A DNA stretch of 64,000 nucleotides from Mycobacterium sp. KBS0706 (GCF_005938675.2 NZ_VCCH02000021.1:1-64000), one strand, 5' to 3'. Numbered from the stretch's first letter, positions 7,609 to 17,026 are shown. Notes: generated by a model from the letters alone, not told the origin. Numbers and translations: made by a program.

Positions 7609-8949
7609 ATGCAAAAGATGGTGGACTTCATTCACGACCATGGCGTGACCGAAGTCGAGTGCCTGGTCCCGGACATCAACGGGATCGCCCGGGGCAAGAT
7701 CCTGCCCGACGACAAGTTCATCAAGGGCCTGAAGACCCGCGGGATGCGGATCCCGGAATCGATCTTCATGCAGACGGTGACCGGGGATTACCCCGACGAC
7801 GACGTCACCAACGCTGCCGACATCGACATCTACATGGTGCCGGACCGCGAGACGATCCGCATCGTGCCCTGGTACGAGGAGCCGACGGCGCAGGTGATCT
7901 GCGACGCGGAATATGTCGACGGCAGCCCCTGCGAGCTGTCCTGCCGTCATGTGCTGCGGCGGGTGCTGAAGCTGTACGAGGCGAAGGGCTGGAAGCCGCT
8001 GGTGGCGCCCGAGCTCGAATTCTACCTGGTCAAGAAGAACATCGACCCCGACTACCCGCTGGAGCCGCCGGTCGGCCGGTCCGGCCGGCCGGAGACCGGG
8101 CGCCAGTCCTACGGCATCGACGCGGTCAACGAATTCGACCCGATCTTCGAGGAGATCTATGATCATTGCGAGGCGATGGGCCTCGACGTCGACACCCTGG
8201 CGCATGAGGCCGGGGCGGCGCAGATCGAGATCAACTTCAACCATGGCGACCCGCTCGAACTCGCCGACCAGGTGCTGATCTTCAAGCGCACGGTGCGCGA
8301 GACGGCGATGCGCCACGACGTCTACGCCACCTTCATGGCCAAGCCGCTGCAGAACGAGCCCGGCAGCGCCATGCATCTGCACCAGAGCGTCAACGACGCC
8401 AAGACCGGCCGGAACCTGTTCGCCACCGAGGACGGCGAGAACAGCGACCTGTTCCTGTCCTACATCGCCGGCCTGCAGAAATTCGTGCCGGCGGCGATGC
8501 CGCTGTTCGCGCCGAACGTGAACTCCTACCGCCGACTCGACCCCGAGAGCGACGCGCCCATCAATGTCCATTGGGGCATGGACAACCGCACCGTCGGCTT
8601 CCGCGTGCCGATCGACGAGCCGCAGGCCAAGCGGGTCGAGAACCGGGTCGCCGGCGCCGACTGCAACCCCTATCTGATGTTCGCGGCCTCGCTGGCCTGC
8701 GGCTATCTCGGCATCGTCAACGAGATGCAGCCGTCGAACCCGGTCGAGGGCTCGGCCAAGCGCCTGGCCTTCACCCTGCCGCGCCACCTCTATGACAGCC
8801 TCAACAAGTTCTCCGCCTCGCGGCCGTTGCGCGAGGTGCTGGGCGAGAAGCTGGTCGACGCGGTGTGGTGGGTGAAGAACAAGGAGTACGACGCCTATCA
8901 CCGCGTCATCAGCTCCTGGGAACGCGAGAACCTGCTGCTGAACGTCTGA
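7609..8949 (+). CDS. puuA: Glutamine-synthetase-like gamma-glutamylpolyamine synthetase (PuuA type), copy 2
   Basis: This 446-residue GS-family ligase is only moderately similar to copy 1. Visible motifs are GIARGKILP near the start, APELEFYLV, GSAMHLHQSV (ATP/Glu loop), NRTVGFRVP and ADCNPYLMFAASLACG. No adenylylation tyrosine loop is present. It most likely makes gamma-glutamylputrescine or another gamma-glutamyl amine. It leads a likely operon with an agmatinase-type gene 53 bases downstream and CutA after that, so agmatine would give putrescine and then its glutamyl conjugate. The ATG at 7609 has AAGGGG about 14 bases upstream, and ATG at 7618 is a close alternative. The substrate is inferred from context. 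Confidence 0.8.
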   Translation: MQKMVDFIHDHGVTEVECLVPDINGIARGKILPDDKFIKGLKTRGMRIPESIFMQTVTGDYPDDDVTNAADIDIYMVPDRETIRIVPWYEEPTAQVICDAEYVDGSPCELSCRHVLRRVLKLYEAKGWKPLVAPELEFYLVKKNIDPDYPLEPPVGRSGRPETGRQSYGIDAVNEFDPIFEEIYDHCEAMGLDVDTLAHEAGAAQIEINFNHGDPLELADQVLIFKRTVRETAMRHDVYATFMAKPLQNEPGSAMHLHQSVNDAKTGRNLFATEDGENSDLFLSYIAGLQKFVPAAMPLFAPNVNSYRRLDPESDAPINVHWGMDNRTVGFRVPIDEPQAKRVENRVAGADCNPYLMFAASLACGYLGIVNEMQPSNPVEGSAKRLAFTLPRHLYDSLNKFSASRPLREVLGEKLVDAVWWVKNKEYDAYHRVISSWERENLLLNV

Positions 8950-9002
8950 GCCGGATCGCCCGCTCCGTGGGGGCGGGCGGGGATGATCGGGAGGTGGCCT
9001 TG

Positions 9003-9956
9003 GTGGGCAAGTTCGAGCCGGTGGATTCCGGCCAGGTGCCGCGCTTCGCCGGCATCCCGACCTTCATGCGCCTGCCGGTGACGACGCCCGCCGAGGTCGA
9101 CATCGCCCTGGTCGGCGTGCCGTTCGACGGCGGCGTTACCAACCGCGCCGGGGCGCGGCACGGCCCGCGCGAGCTGCGCAACCAGTCCAGCCTGATGCGC
9201 CGCGTGCACCACGCCACCGGCGTCTCGCCCTACGACCTGGTGCGGGTCGGCGATTGCGGCGACGCGCCGGTCGACCCGATCAGCCTGGCCAAGTCGCTGG
9301 AGTCGATCGAGGCCTTCTACGCGGGTCTGCGCCGGGCTGGCGCGGTGCCGGTCTCGGCCGGCGGCGACCATCTGGTGTCGCTGCCGATCCTGCGCGGCAT
9401 CGCTGCTGGCGCCCCGGTCGGGCTGATCCAGTTCGACGCCCATTCCGACACGTATGACAGCTTCTTCGGCAATCCCTACAACCACGGCACGCCGTTCCGC
9501 CGGGCGATCGAGGAGGGGCTGGTCGACCCGAAGCGGATGGTCCAGATCGGGCTCCGCGGCTCGATCTCCGATGCCGGCAACTACGATTTCGCCAAGGCCT
9601 GCGGCATCCGCATGATCTTCATCGAGGAGTTCGACCGCCGCGGCCCCGACCATGTGATGGACGAGGCGCTGGAGATCCTCGGCGCCGGGCCTGCCTATGC
9701 GACTTTCGACATCGACGCCCTCGACCCCTCGATGGCGCCGGGCACCGGCACGCCGGAGATCGGCGGCATCACCACACGCGAGGCCCAGCGGATGGTGCGG
9801 CGCCTGGCCGGGCTGGACCTGATCGGGGCCGATCTGGTCGAGGTGGCGCCGCCCTTCGACCCGTCGGGCCTGACCGCCGTGACCGGGGCGACCCTGATGT
9901 TCGAGCTGCTCTGCGCGGTCGCCCCGGGTGTGGCGGCGCGCCGCGCAACCGCCTGA
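9003..9956 (+). CDS. speB: Agmatinase-type ureohydrolase
   Basis: This 317-residue arginase-superfamily enzyme should hydrolyse agmatine to putrescine and urea. All manganese ligands are in place: GGDH at 120-123, DAHSD at 145-149 and DID at 236-238, followed by LDPSMAPGTGTPEIGG and EVAPPFD. The segment NPYNHGTPFRRA near the active site resembles agmatinases more than arginases. The start is non-ATG: GGGAGG at 8989-8994 serves GTG 9003 (8-base spacing) or TTG 9000. It follows the GS-like gene by about 50 bases and precedes cutA by 13, so it is probably cotranscribed. Guanidinobutyrase or another guanidino substrate remains possible. Confidence 0.85.
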   Translation: MGKFEPVDSGQVPRFAGIPTFMRLPVTTPAEVDIALVGVPFDGGVTNRAGARHGPRELRNQSSLMRRVHHATGVSPYDLVRVGDCGDAPVDPISLAKSLESIEAFYAGLRRAGAVPVSAGGDHLVSLPILRGIAAGAPVGLIQFDAHSDTYDSFFGNPYNHGTPFRRAIEEGLVDPKRMVQIGLRGSISDAGNYDFAKACGIRMIFIEEFDRRGPDHVMDEALEILGAGPAYATFDIDALDPSMAPGTGTPEIGGITTREAQRMVRRLAGLDLIGADLVEVAPPFDPSGLTAVTGATLMFELLCAVAPGVAARRATA

Positions 9957-9969
9957 CGCGGAGGAGGCC

Positions 9970-10287
9970 ATGGCCATCGTCTTCGCCTATGTCACCGTCC
10001 CCTCGGAGGCCGATGCCGCCCGCATCGGCCGGGCCCTGGTCGAGGAGCGGCTGGCCGCCGGCGTCAACATCCTGCCCGGCATGCGGTCGATCTACCGCTG
10101 GCAGGGCAGGGTGGAGGAGGCGGCGGAGGCGGTGCTGATCGCCAAGACCCGCGCCGACCGCTTCACCGCCTTGTCCGCCCGGGTGCGCGAGCTGCACCCC
10201 TATGAGCTGCCCTGCATCACGGCGCTGCGGGTCGAGGCCGGCGACGCCGCGTATCTCGACTGGATCCGGCACGAGAGCGCGGCTTAG
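9970..10287 (+). CDS. cutA: Divalent-cation tolerance protein CutA
   Basis: This 105-residue protein matches the trimeric CutA1 family over its full length: VFAYVTVPSEADAARIGRAL, LAAGVNILPGMRSIYRWQG and HPYELPCITALRV. CutA1 is linked to copper/divalent-cation tolerance in Escherichia coli, though its biochemical role is unclear. The start at 9970 has a strong GGAGGAGG six bases upstream. It sits 13 bases behind the agmatinase-type gene and appears to be the last gene of that operon. The link between CutA and polyamine metabolism is positional only. Confidence 0.88.
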   Translation: MAIVFAYVTVPSEADAARIGRALVEERLAAGVNILPGMRSIYRWQGRVEEAAEAVLIAKTRADRFTALSARVRELHPYELPCITALRVEAGDAAYLDWIRHESAA

Positions 10288-10297
10288 GCCGGTCGGA

Positions 10298-10489
10298 TCA
10301 GGGCCGGCCGGTGCGAGGCTGCAGCCAGGCCAGGATCCGGGCCGGCCGGTCGCCGGCGCAGCGGAAGTCGCGCGCCGCGGCCGTCCGAGCCGCGAAGGCG
10401 GCGGCCTGTTCCGGCGATTGCCGCTGCTCGGGCGGCAGCGCCATCCAGTCGCGGATGATCGCGCGGCGAGGGGCATGTTCGGACTTCAT
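10298..10489 (-). CDS. Small conserved hypothetical protein
   Basis: This 63-residue ORF is convergent with cutA. It reads MKSEHAPRRAIIRDWMALPP at its start, then QRQSPEQAAAFAARTA, and ends ILAWLQPRTGRP. It has an ideal Shine-Dalgarno (GGAGGAGCG) seven bases before ATG. The arrangement (basic start, WM-LPP, Q-aided AAAFA helix, final WL-PR) resembles small uncharacterised alphaproteobacterial proteins. No function is known to me. It is probably cytoplasmic and helical. It is kept because of the ribosome site and the non-random composition. Confidence 0.55.
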   Translation of the reverse strand: MKSEHAPRRAIIRDWMALPPEQRQSPEQAAAFAARTAAARDFRCAGDRPARILAWLQPRTGRP

Positions 10490-10694
10490 CTCTGTCGCTC
10501 CTCCGGTTCCAATGCGGCGGCTGTCCTAGCCGGAGGGCGCGTAAAGATGGAATTCGGGACTCTCCGCCGACCCGAGTCTCGCGGCTGTCCATGGCCGTCC
10601 GGCGTCTGCGGCGGATGACCGCCATGCGGCCGGCGCAGCCGTGCCGGATCGCCTCGCGCCTTGAACCAAGGCCGCGTCTGCCAAAGTTCAGGAT

Positions 10695-11717
10695 ATGACA
10701 TTGCCCCTCTCGGTCCTCGACCTCGCGCCGATCGCCTCCGGCTCCCAGCCCGGCCAGGCCGTCCGCAACTCGCTCGATCTCGCCCGGCTGACCGATCGGC
10801 TGGGCTTCACCCGCTACTGGGTGGCCGAGCACCACTCGATCCCCGGCGTCGCCTCGACCGCGCCGGAGGTGCTGATCGGCCATGTGGCCCAGGTGACCGA
10901 GCGCATCCGCGTCGGCTCCGGCGGAGTGATGCTGCCCAACCACGCGCCACTGCGGGTGGTCGAGGCCTTCAAGATGCTGGAATCGCTGCATCCGGGCCGG
11001 ATCGACCTCGGCCTCGGCCGGGCTCCGGGCTCGGACCAGCTGACGGCGCTGGCGATGCGCCGGTCGCAGGAGGCCGTCGTCGCCAACGATTTCCCCGAGC
11101 AATATGCCGAGCTGCGCGCCTTCGCCGACGGCACCTTCCCGGCGGACCATGCTTTCCGCAATGTCCATGCGGTACCGGACGACGTGCCGCTGCCGCCGGT
11201 CTGGATGCTGGGCTCCAGCGAGTTCGGCGCCCGCTTCGCCGCCCGGATCGGGTGCGGCTTCGCCTTCGCCCATCATTTCAGCCCGCAATACACGATGCCG
11301 GCGATGCATCTGTACCGCGCCAACTTCCAGCCCTCGCCGGCGATGCGGGCCCCGCACTCGATCCTGACCGTCTCGGTCTATTGCGCCGAGGATGCGGCGG
11401 AGGCGGAGCGGCTGGCGGCGCCGCACCAGCTGTCCTGGGTGCGCCTGCGCACCAACCGCCCGGGCCTGCTGCCGAGCCCGGAGGAGGCGCTGTCCTACCC
11501 CTACACGGCGGAGGAAAAGCGCGTGGCCGAGAATTCGCGCCGCAACCAGATCGTCGGCACGCCGGAGACGGTGAAGGCCGAGATCGAGCGGCTGGCGGGC
11601 GAGACCGCAGCCAGCGAGGTGATGATCACCAGCATGATCCACGACCACGCCGCCCGGCTGCGCAGCTATGAGCTGGTGGCGAAGGCGTTCGGGCTGCCGG
11701 GGGCTGCGGCGGCGTGA
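10695..11717 (+). CDS. LLM-class flavin-dependent oxidoreductase (luciferase-like, MsnO8-like)
   Basis: This 340-residue protein is a luciferase-like TIM barrel. It starts LPLSVLDLAPIASG, with RYWVAEHHSIPGVASTAPEV, IRVGSGGVMLPNHAPLRVVE and GLGRAPGSD, all hallmarks of the MsnO8/YhbW-like group of flavin monooxygenases. Such enzymes use reduced FMN and oxygen, but substrates are rarely known. The ATG at 10695 is preceded by AGGAT at close spacing. It is monocistronic, with 205 bases to the divergent small gene and 111 bases to the Hsp70-like gene. Confidence 0.85.
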   Translation: MTLPLSVLDLAPIASGSQPGQAVRNSLDLARLTDRLGFTRYWVAEHHSIPGVASTAPEVLIGHVAQVTERIRVGSGGVMLPNHAPLRVVEAFKMLESLHPGRIDLGLGRAPGSDQLTALAMRRSQEAVVANDFPEQYAELRAFADGTFPADHAFRNVHAVPDDVPLPPVWMLGSSEFGARFAARIGCGFAFAHHFSPQYTMPAMHLYRANFQPSPAMRAPHSILTVSVYCAEDAAEAERLAAPHQLSWVRLRTNRPGLLPSPEEALSYPYTAEEKRVAENSRRNQIVGTPETVKAEIERLAGETAASEVMITSMIHDHAARLRSYELVAKAFGLPGAAAA

Positions 11718-11828
11718 CCCGGCCGCGGCCTCTTCCCCTCGCTCCCCACATGCGCTAAAAGCGCCGCCCTTTCACAGCCCCGTCCGACCGGATCCGGGGC
11801 CTTTCGGCGTTGTGCGGCGGAGGCGGAG

Positions 11829-13082
11829 ATGGCGGTCTGCGGCCTGGATTTCGGCACCTCGAACTCGACCCTCGGCATCGTCGATACGCAGGGCGCGCGG
11901 CTGCTGCCGCTCGAGGATGCGGCGACTGCGCTGCCCAGCGCCATCTGGTTCGACCTGGTCGGCGGCGCGCCGCGCTTCGGGCGTTCGGCCATCGACTCCT
12001 ATGTCGAGAGCCTGGACGGCCGCCTGATGCGTTCGATCAAGTCGGTGCTCGGCACGCCGTTGATCGAGGAGGACACCTGGGTCGGGCGCGAGCGCATCGG
12101 CTTCAAGCAGGTGATCGCGATCTTCCTGGCCGAGATGAAGGCGCGCGCCGAGGCCGCCTGTGGCCATGCCCTGGAGCGGGTGGTGCACGGCCGGCCGGTG
12201 CATTTCGTCGATGACGACCCCGCCGGCGACCGTGCCGCCCAGGACACGCTGCAGGGCATCGCGCGCGAGGCCGGCTTCTCCGAGGTGTCGTTCGAATACG
12301 AACCGATCGCCGCCGCCCGCACCTACGAGGCAGGGCTGGACCGGGAGGAGGTGGCGCTGATCGTCGACATCGGCGGCGGCACCTCCGACATCTCGATCGT
12401 CCGGCTGGGGCCGCAGCGCCGGGCGCTGCCGGAGCGGGCGGCCGACATCCTGGCGAATGACGGCATCCGGCTGGGCGGCACCGATGTCGACCGGCTGTTC
12501 AGCCTGGCCACGGTGATGCCGGCGCTGGGCTTGGGCACGAAGATGAAGCGCCAGGGCGCGGTGGCGCCCAGCCGCTACTTCCACATGCTGGCAACCTGGA
12601 GCCGGATCAACGCCCTCTATGCCCCCAAGGTGGTGGCGGAGGTCCGCGACGTGCGCCGCGAATCGCGCGCTCCGGAGAAGTTCGACCGGCTGCTGCGGGT
12701 GCTGGAGGGCAATCTCGGCCACAGCCTGGCGCTGCGGGTCGAGGCGGCGAAGATCGCGCTCGGCAGCCAGGATCCGACCGTGATCGACCTGCGCCTGGTC
12801 GAGCCCAAGCTCGGGCTGCGGGCTGGCCGGGCGGTGCTGGATGCGGCGATCGGCGACGCCGTCGGCCGGCTGTCGGCACTGATCCGGCGCTGCATCCAGG
12901 CGGCCGGCCTCACCCCGGACCGGCTGGACGCCGTGTTCCTGACCGGCGGCTCGGCCCTGCTGCCGGCCTTCCGCGCAGCGGCGCTGGCCGAGGCGCCGGC
13001 CGCCCGGGTGGTGGAGGGGGACAGCTTCGGCGCCGTCGGGGTCGGCCTCGCCATCGAGGCGCAGCGTCGTTACGGATCCTGA
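11829..13082 (+). CDS. yegD: Hsp70-family ATPase, YegD-like
   Basis: This 417-residue protein contains an actin/Hsp70 nucleotide-binding domain but no substrate-binding domain, so it is about two thirds the length of DnaK. Phosphate loops are visible: CGLDFGTSNSTLGI at the N-terminus, IVDIGGGTSDISI in the middle and FLTGGSALLPAF near the end. The combination matches YegD-type orphan Hsp70 proteins, whose clients are unknown. There is a GGAGGCGGAG purine run directly upstream of ATG 11829. A large inverted repeat follows the gene and may end transcription. Confidence 0.85.
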   Translation: MAVCGLDFGTSNSTLGIVDTQGARLLPLEDAATALPSAIWFDLVGGAPRFGRSAIDSYVESLDGRLMRSIKSVLGTPLIEEDTWVGRERIGFKQVIAIFLAEMKARAEAACGHALERVVHGRPVHFVDDDPAGDRAAQDTLQGIAREAGFSEVSFEYEPIAAARTYEAGLDREEVALIVDIGGGTSDISIVRLGPQRRALPERAADILANDGIRLGGTDVDRLFSLATVMPALGLGTKMKRQGAVAPSRYFHMLATWSRINALYAPKVVAEVRDVRRESRAPEKFDRLLRVLEGNLGHSLALRVEAAKIALGSQDPTVIDLRLVEPKLGLRAGRAVLDAAIGDAVGRLSALIRRCIQAAGLTPDRLDAVFLTGGSALLPAFRAAALAEAPAARVVEGDSFGAVGVGLAIEAQRRYGS

Positions 13083-13105
13083 GAACAACAGCCTGAAACA
13101 TTGAG

Positions 13106-13197
13106 CCGTCATGGCGAGCCCAAAAGGGGCGTGGCCATCCAGGGCGGCTCGCACTGGCCGCTGGACGGCCACGGCGCTCCGCGCCTCGCCATGACGG
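13106..13197. repeat. Nested palindromic intergenic repeat
   Basis: The gap between yegD and the cytochrome b561 gene is almost filled by a large inverted repeat. The outer arms are perfect over 13 bases (ccgtcatggcgag at 13106-13118 against ctcgccatgacgg at 13185-13197). Inner arms gtggccatccag (13131-13142) and ctggacggccac (13161-13172) pair with one mismatch. This architecture resembles the dispersed palindromic elements common between genes in alphaproteobacteria. As RNA it would fold into a long cruciform-like hairpin and could terminate or protect both convergent transcripts. Confidence 0.75.
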
Positions 13198-13246
13198 AAA
13201 AAGGGTCGAAGACTAAATATCAAAGGCCGCGGTGTGAGCGCCTAAG

Positions 13247-13825
13247 TCATGGCCCGGTCTGCTCGGGCAGCATGCGGTCCAACGTACCGTCGCGGCGGAT
13301 GGCAACATGCCAGACCGAAGCGGCGACGTGTAGCCCGACGAGGCCGTAGAGCGCCCAGTGTCCCACCGCGTGCACGTTGGCGCCGATCCACCAGATCGCC
13401 TCGGTTGCCGGGGTCAGCAGCGGCACCTCGAACAGGCCGAAATACGGGATGGTGCGGCCGCGGCCGGCCGACATGAGATAGCCGCTGATCGGCATCGCCA
13501 GCAGGACGAGGTACAGCAGCCAGTGGCTCGCCGTGGCGGCCATCGCCTCCCACGCCGCCCATCGGGCCGCGGGCGACGGTGGATGGATCGCCCGCCACAC
13601 CAGCCGCACGGCGGTCAGGGCCAGGATCGTCAGCCCGACCGATTTGTGCAGCATGACGATGGTGGCGCGCGAGGCGTCACCGTTCGGCAGGCTCTCCATC
13701 ACCCAGGCCAGCACCAGCACGGCCAGCATCAGCGCCGCCGAGATCCAGTGCAGCCATTGCGCCGTGGCACTGTAACGGCCGGTGGCAGCCCGGGGCGTGG
13801 CGGTGGTCATCACCTCCGTGCTCAT
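13247..13825 (-). CDS. cybB: Cytochrome b561 family membrane protein
   Basis: This 192-residue di-haem b-type cytochrome has four membrane helices. Candidate haem ligands are H26 (QWLHW), H60 (MLHKSVG), H152 (NVHAVGHW) and H166 (GLHVAAS). The family passes electrons between quinol and periplasmic acceptors and may scavenge superoxide. Its ATG overlaps the stop of the RND pump gene in an ATGA arrangement, so it is probably translationally coupled and the third gene of the efflux operon. It is convergent with yegD across the palindromic repeat. Confidence 0.88.
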   Translation of the reverse strand: MSTEVMTTATPRAATGRYSATAQWLHWISAALMLAVLVLAWVMESLPNGDASRATIVMLHKSVGLTILALTAVRLVWRAIHPPSPAARWAAWEAMAATASHWLLYLVLLAMPISGYLMSAGRGRTIPYFGLFEVPLLTPATEAIWWIGANVHAVGHWALYGLVGLHVAASVWHVAIRRDGTLDRMLPEQTGP

Positions 13826-16800
13826 TCGGCACGCTCCTGCAGCGACGGGGACGGGGCGGCGGGTCGGCCGAGGCGTCCGGCCACGTGCTCCAGCCCGCGG
13901 CAGGCGACGTAGAAGGCGGGGGTGAAGATCAGGCCGAAGGTGGTGACGCCGATCATGCCGAAGAACACCACCACGCCCAGCGATTGGCGCATCTCCGCCC
14001 CGGCGCCGGTGGCCAGCACCAGCGGCACCACGCCCAGGATGAAGGCCAGTGAGGTCATCACGATCGGCCGCAGCCGCACCCGCGCCGCCTCGATCGCGGC
14101 TGCCGCGCGGTCGGCACCCGCCGCCTCGGCCTGGCGCGCGAACTCGACGATCAGGATCGCGTTCTTGGCGGCCAGGCCGATCAGCACCACGAAGCCGATC
14201 TGCGCCAGGATGTTGACGTCCATCGCCGAGGCCAGCAGGCCGGTCAGCGCCGCCAGCAGGCACATCGGCACGATCAGCACCACCGACAGGGGCAGGGTCC
14301 AGCTCTCGTACAGCGCCGCCAGCAGCAGGAAGACGAACACCGCCGAGGCCGCGAAGACCGGGAGCGCGCTGGTGCCGGCCAGCCGCTCCTGCAGCGCCAC
14401 CTCGGTCCATTCGAAGCCGTAGCCCTCGGGCAGGGCCTCCGCGGCGATCCGCTCCATCCGGTCCAGCGCGGTGCCGGTCGACACGCCGGCCGCGGCGGCG
14501 CCCTGGACCTCGGCCGCCGGGTACAGGTTGTAGCGCGGGATGCGGTAGGCGCCGGCCCGCTCCTCGAAGGTCGCGACCGAGCCCAGCGGCACCATGGCGC
14601 CGGCGTCGCTGCGGGTCTTCAGCCCCTCCAGCGCCGCCGGGTCCTGGCGGAACCGGGCGTCGGCCTGCGCCCGGACCTGGAAGGTGCGGCCCAGCAGGTT
14701 GAAGTCGTTGACATAGGCCGAGCCGAGATAGATCTCGAGCGTCTCGAACACCCGGGATGCGGGCACGCCCAGCATCTCCGCCTTCACCCGGTCGATGTCG
14801 GCGTACAGCTTCGGCGTCGCCGTGTTGAACGGGCTGAACACATTGGCGAATTCGGGCAACTGGCCGGCTGCGATGACGACCTGGCGCACCGCCGCCTCCA
14901 GCTCCTCCGGCGTGCCGCCGGCGAGGTCCTCGACCATCAGCTTGAAGCCGCCGGTGTTGCCCATGCCGCGGACCGAGGGCGGCTTGATCGGCACCACCCG
15001 CGCCTCCGGCACGTCGGCCAGGCGCGCGGTCAGGTCGGCGATGATCCGGTCGACGGTCTGGCCGCGTGCCGCCCGCGCCTCATAGGGATCGAGGATGGCG
15101 AAGACCACGCCGCTGTTCGACGCGTTGGTGAAGGTGGCGCCGTCCAGCCCGGCGATCGCGACCGTGTGGGCCACGCCCGGGGTCGCGTCCAGCCGGTCGG
15201 AGACGGCCTTCATCGCCGAATCGGTGCGGGCCAGGGCCGCGCCGGGCGGCAGCTGCACCGCGGTCAGGAAATAGCCCTGGTCCATCACCGGGATGAAGCC
15301 GGTCGGCGCCTGGCTGAACTGCCAGCCGGTCAGGCCCAGCAGCCCGCCATAGGCGACCAGCACCAGCGGGCCGACTCGCAGCAGCCGCCGGGTCAGCCCG
15401 CCATAGCCCAGTGAGATCCGGTCGAAGCCGGCATTGAAGCCGTGCGCGCCGGCGACCAGGCCACGCAGCAGGAGATTGCGGGGCCGGGTCGGGTGCTCGC
15501 CATGCGGCCGCAGCAGCAGGGCGCACAGCGCCGGGCTCAACGTCAGCGACACGAAGGCTGAGATCGCGGTGGCCGCGGCGATGGTCACGGCGAACTGGCG
15601 GAAGAATCGGCCGGAGATGCCGGACATCATCGCCGCCGGCACGAACACCGCGCACAGCACCAGGGCGATGGCGATCAGCGCGCCGCTGATCTCCTCCATC
15701 GATCTGTGCGCCGCCTCCCGCGGCGACAGGCCGGCGCGCAAATGCCGTTCCACGTTCTCGACCACCACGATGGCGTCGTCGACGACGATGCCGATGGCCA
15801 GCACCAGCCCGAGCAGCGACAGGTTGTTCAGCGAATAGCCGAGGCCGGCCATCACGGCGAAGGTGCCGATCAGCGAGATCGGGATCGCCAGGATCGGGAT
15901 GATCGCCGCCCGCGAGCTGTGCAGGAACAGGATCACCACCAGCACCACCAGCGCGATCGCTTCCAGGATCGCCGTGCTTCCAGGATCGCCGTGTAGACCT
16001 CGCCGACCGACTCGGCGATGAACCGGGTCGGGTTGAACGGGATGGCGTAGTCCACGCCGGCCGGCAGGCTGCGGCCCAGCTGCGCCATCGCCGCGACCAC
16101 GCGGTCGGCCGTCTCCAGCGCGTTCGAGCCGGGCTGCTGGAACACCTGGATCGGCTGCGAGACGCGGCCGTCGAACAGCGCGCCGCCGCGGAAGCTCTGC
16201 GCCGTCAGCTCGACCCGGGCGACATCGCGGATCCGGGTGACGCGGCCGTCGGTGTCGGTCTTGACGATGATGTCCTCGAACTCCGCCGGATCGGACAGGC
16301 GCCCCAGCGTCTCGACATTCAGCTCGAAGGCGCCGTCGGACGACACCGGCGGCTCGTTCACCACGCCGGCGGCGACCTGCACGTTCTGGGCCCGCAGCGC
16401 CGCCAGCACCTCGCCGGCCGTCAGGTTGCGGGCGGCGACCGCGTCCGGGTCCAGCCAGACCTGGATGGCGTAGTCGCGGGCGGTGGGCATGCGGACGTCG
16501 CCGACGCCGCTCACCCGCAGCAGCGCGTCGCGGATCCGCAGCGTCGCGTAGTTCGAGAGGTAAAGCGGCGAGCGCGAGCCGTCCGGCGAAAACAGCTGCA
16601 CCACCATCAAAATGTCCGGCGACGATTTGCGCACCGTGACGCCGAGGCGGCGGACCTCCTCCGGCAGCCGCGGCTCGGCCACCGCCACCCGGTTCTGCAC
16701 CAGCACCTGCGCCTCGTCGAGGTCGGTGCCGAGCGCGAAGGTGACGGTGATGGCGAGTTGGCCGTCGCCGGTGGCCTGCGAGGCCATGTAGAGCATGTTC

Positions 16801-17024
16801 TCGACGCCGTTGATCTCCTGCTCGATCGGCACGGCGACGGTGCTGCTCATCACCTCGGCCGAGGCGCCGGGATACTGGGCGCGGACGACGACGGTGGGCG
16901 GCGTGATCTCCGGATACTGCGCCAGCGGCAAGGTGAGATAACCGGCGATGCCGATCAGGACGATCAGCACCGACAGCACCGTCGCCAGGATCGGCCGCTC
17001 GATGCAGAGATGGGGCAGGTGCAC
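13822..17024 (-). pseudogene. RND efflux pump (AcrB/MexB, HAE1 type), frameshifted by a 17-bp tandem duplication
   Basis: Two ORFs together form one pump. The first (17024 down to 15933) carries TM1 and the porter domain up to FIAESVGEVYTAILEA. The second (15948 down to 13822) resumes in TM2 with LVVILFLHSSRAAIIPILAIP and contains the TM4 relay GIVVDDAIVVVENVERH and the TM10 lysine GLAAKNAILIVEF. At the break the 17-base unit cttccaggatcgccgtg occurs twice in a row (15960-15976 and 15977-15993). Deleting one copy gives exactly 1062 codons with an unbroken TM1-TM2 junction, EAIALVVLVVILF. All other motifs are intact, so the lesion is recent, an assembly or sequencing error, or reversible. The GTG start at 17024 is three bases from the adaptor gene. 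Confidence 0.85.
15960..15993. repeat. 17-bp perfect tandem duplication inside the RND pump gene
   Basis: Two adjacent identical copies of a 17-base unit lie on the + strand at 15960-15976 and 15977-15993. Because 17 is not a multiple of three, the insertion shifts the pump reading frame. Removing either copy restores continuous homology. Confidence 0.95.
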
Positions 17025-17026
17025 GA

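Noticed and set aside
13822-15948. RND C-terminal ORF as an independent gene with a GTG start
   Set aside because: It begins in TM2 without a ribosome site, and the 17-bp duplication fully explains the split.
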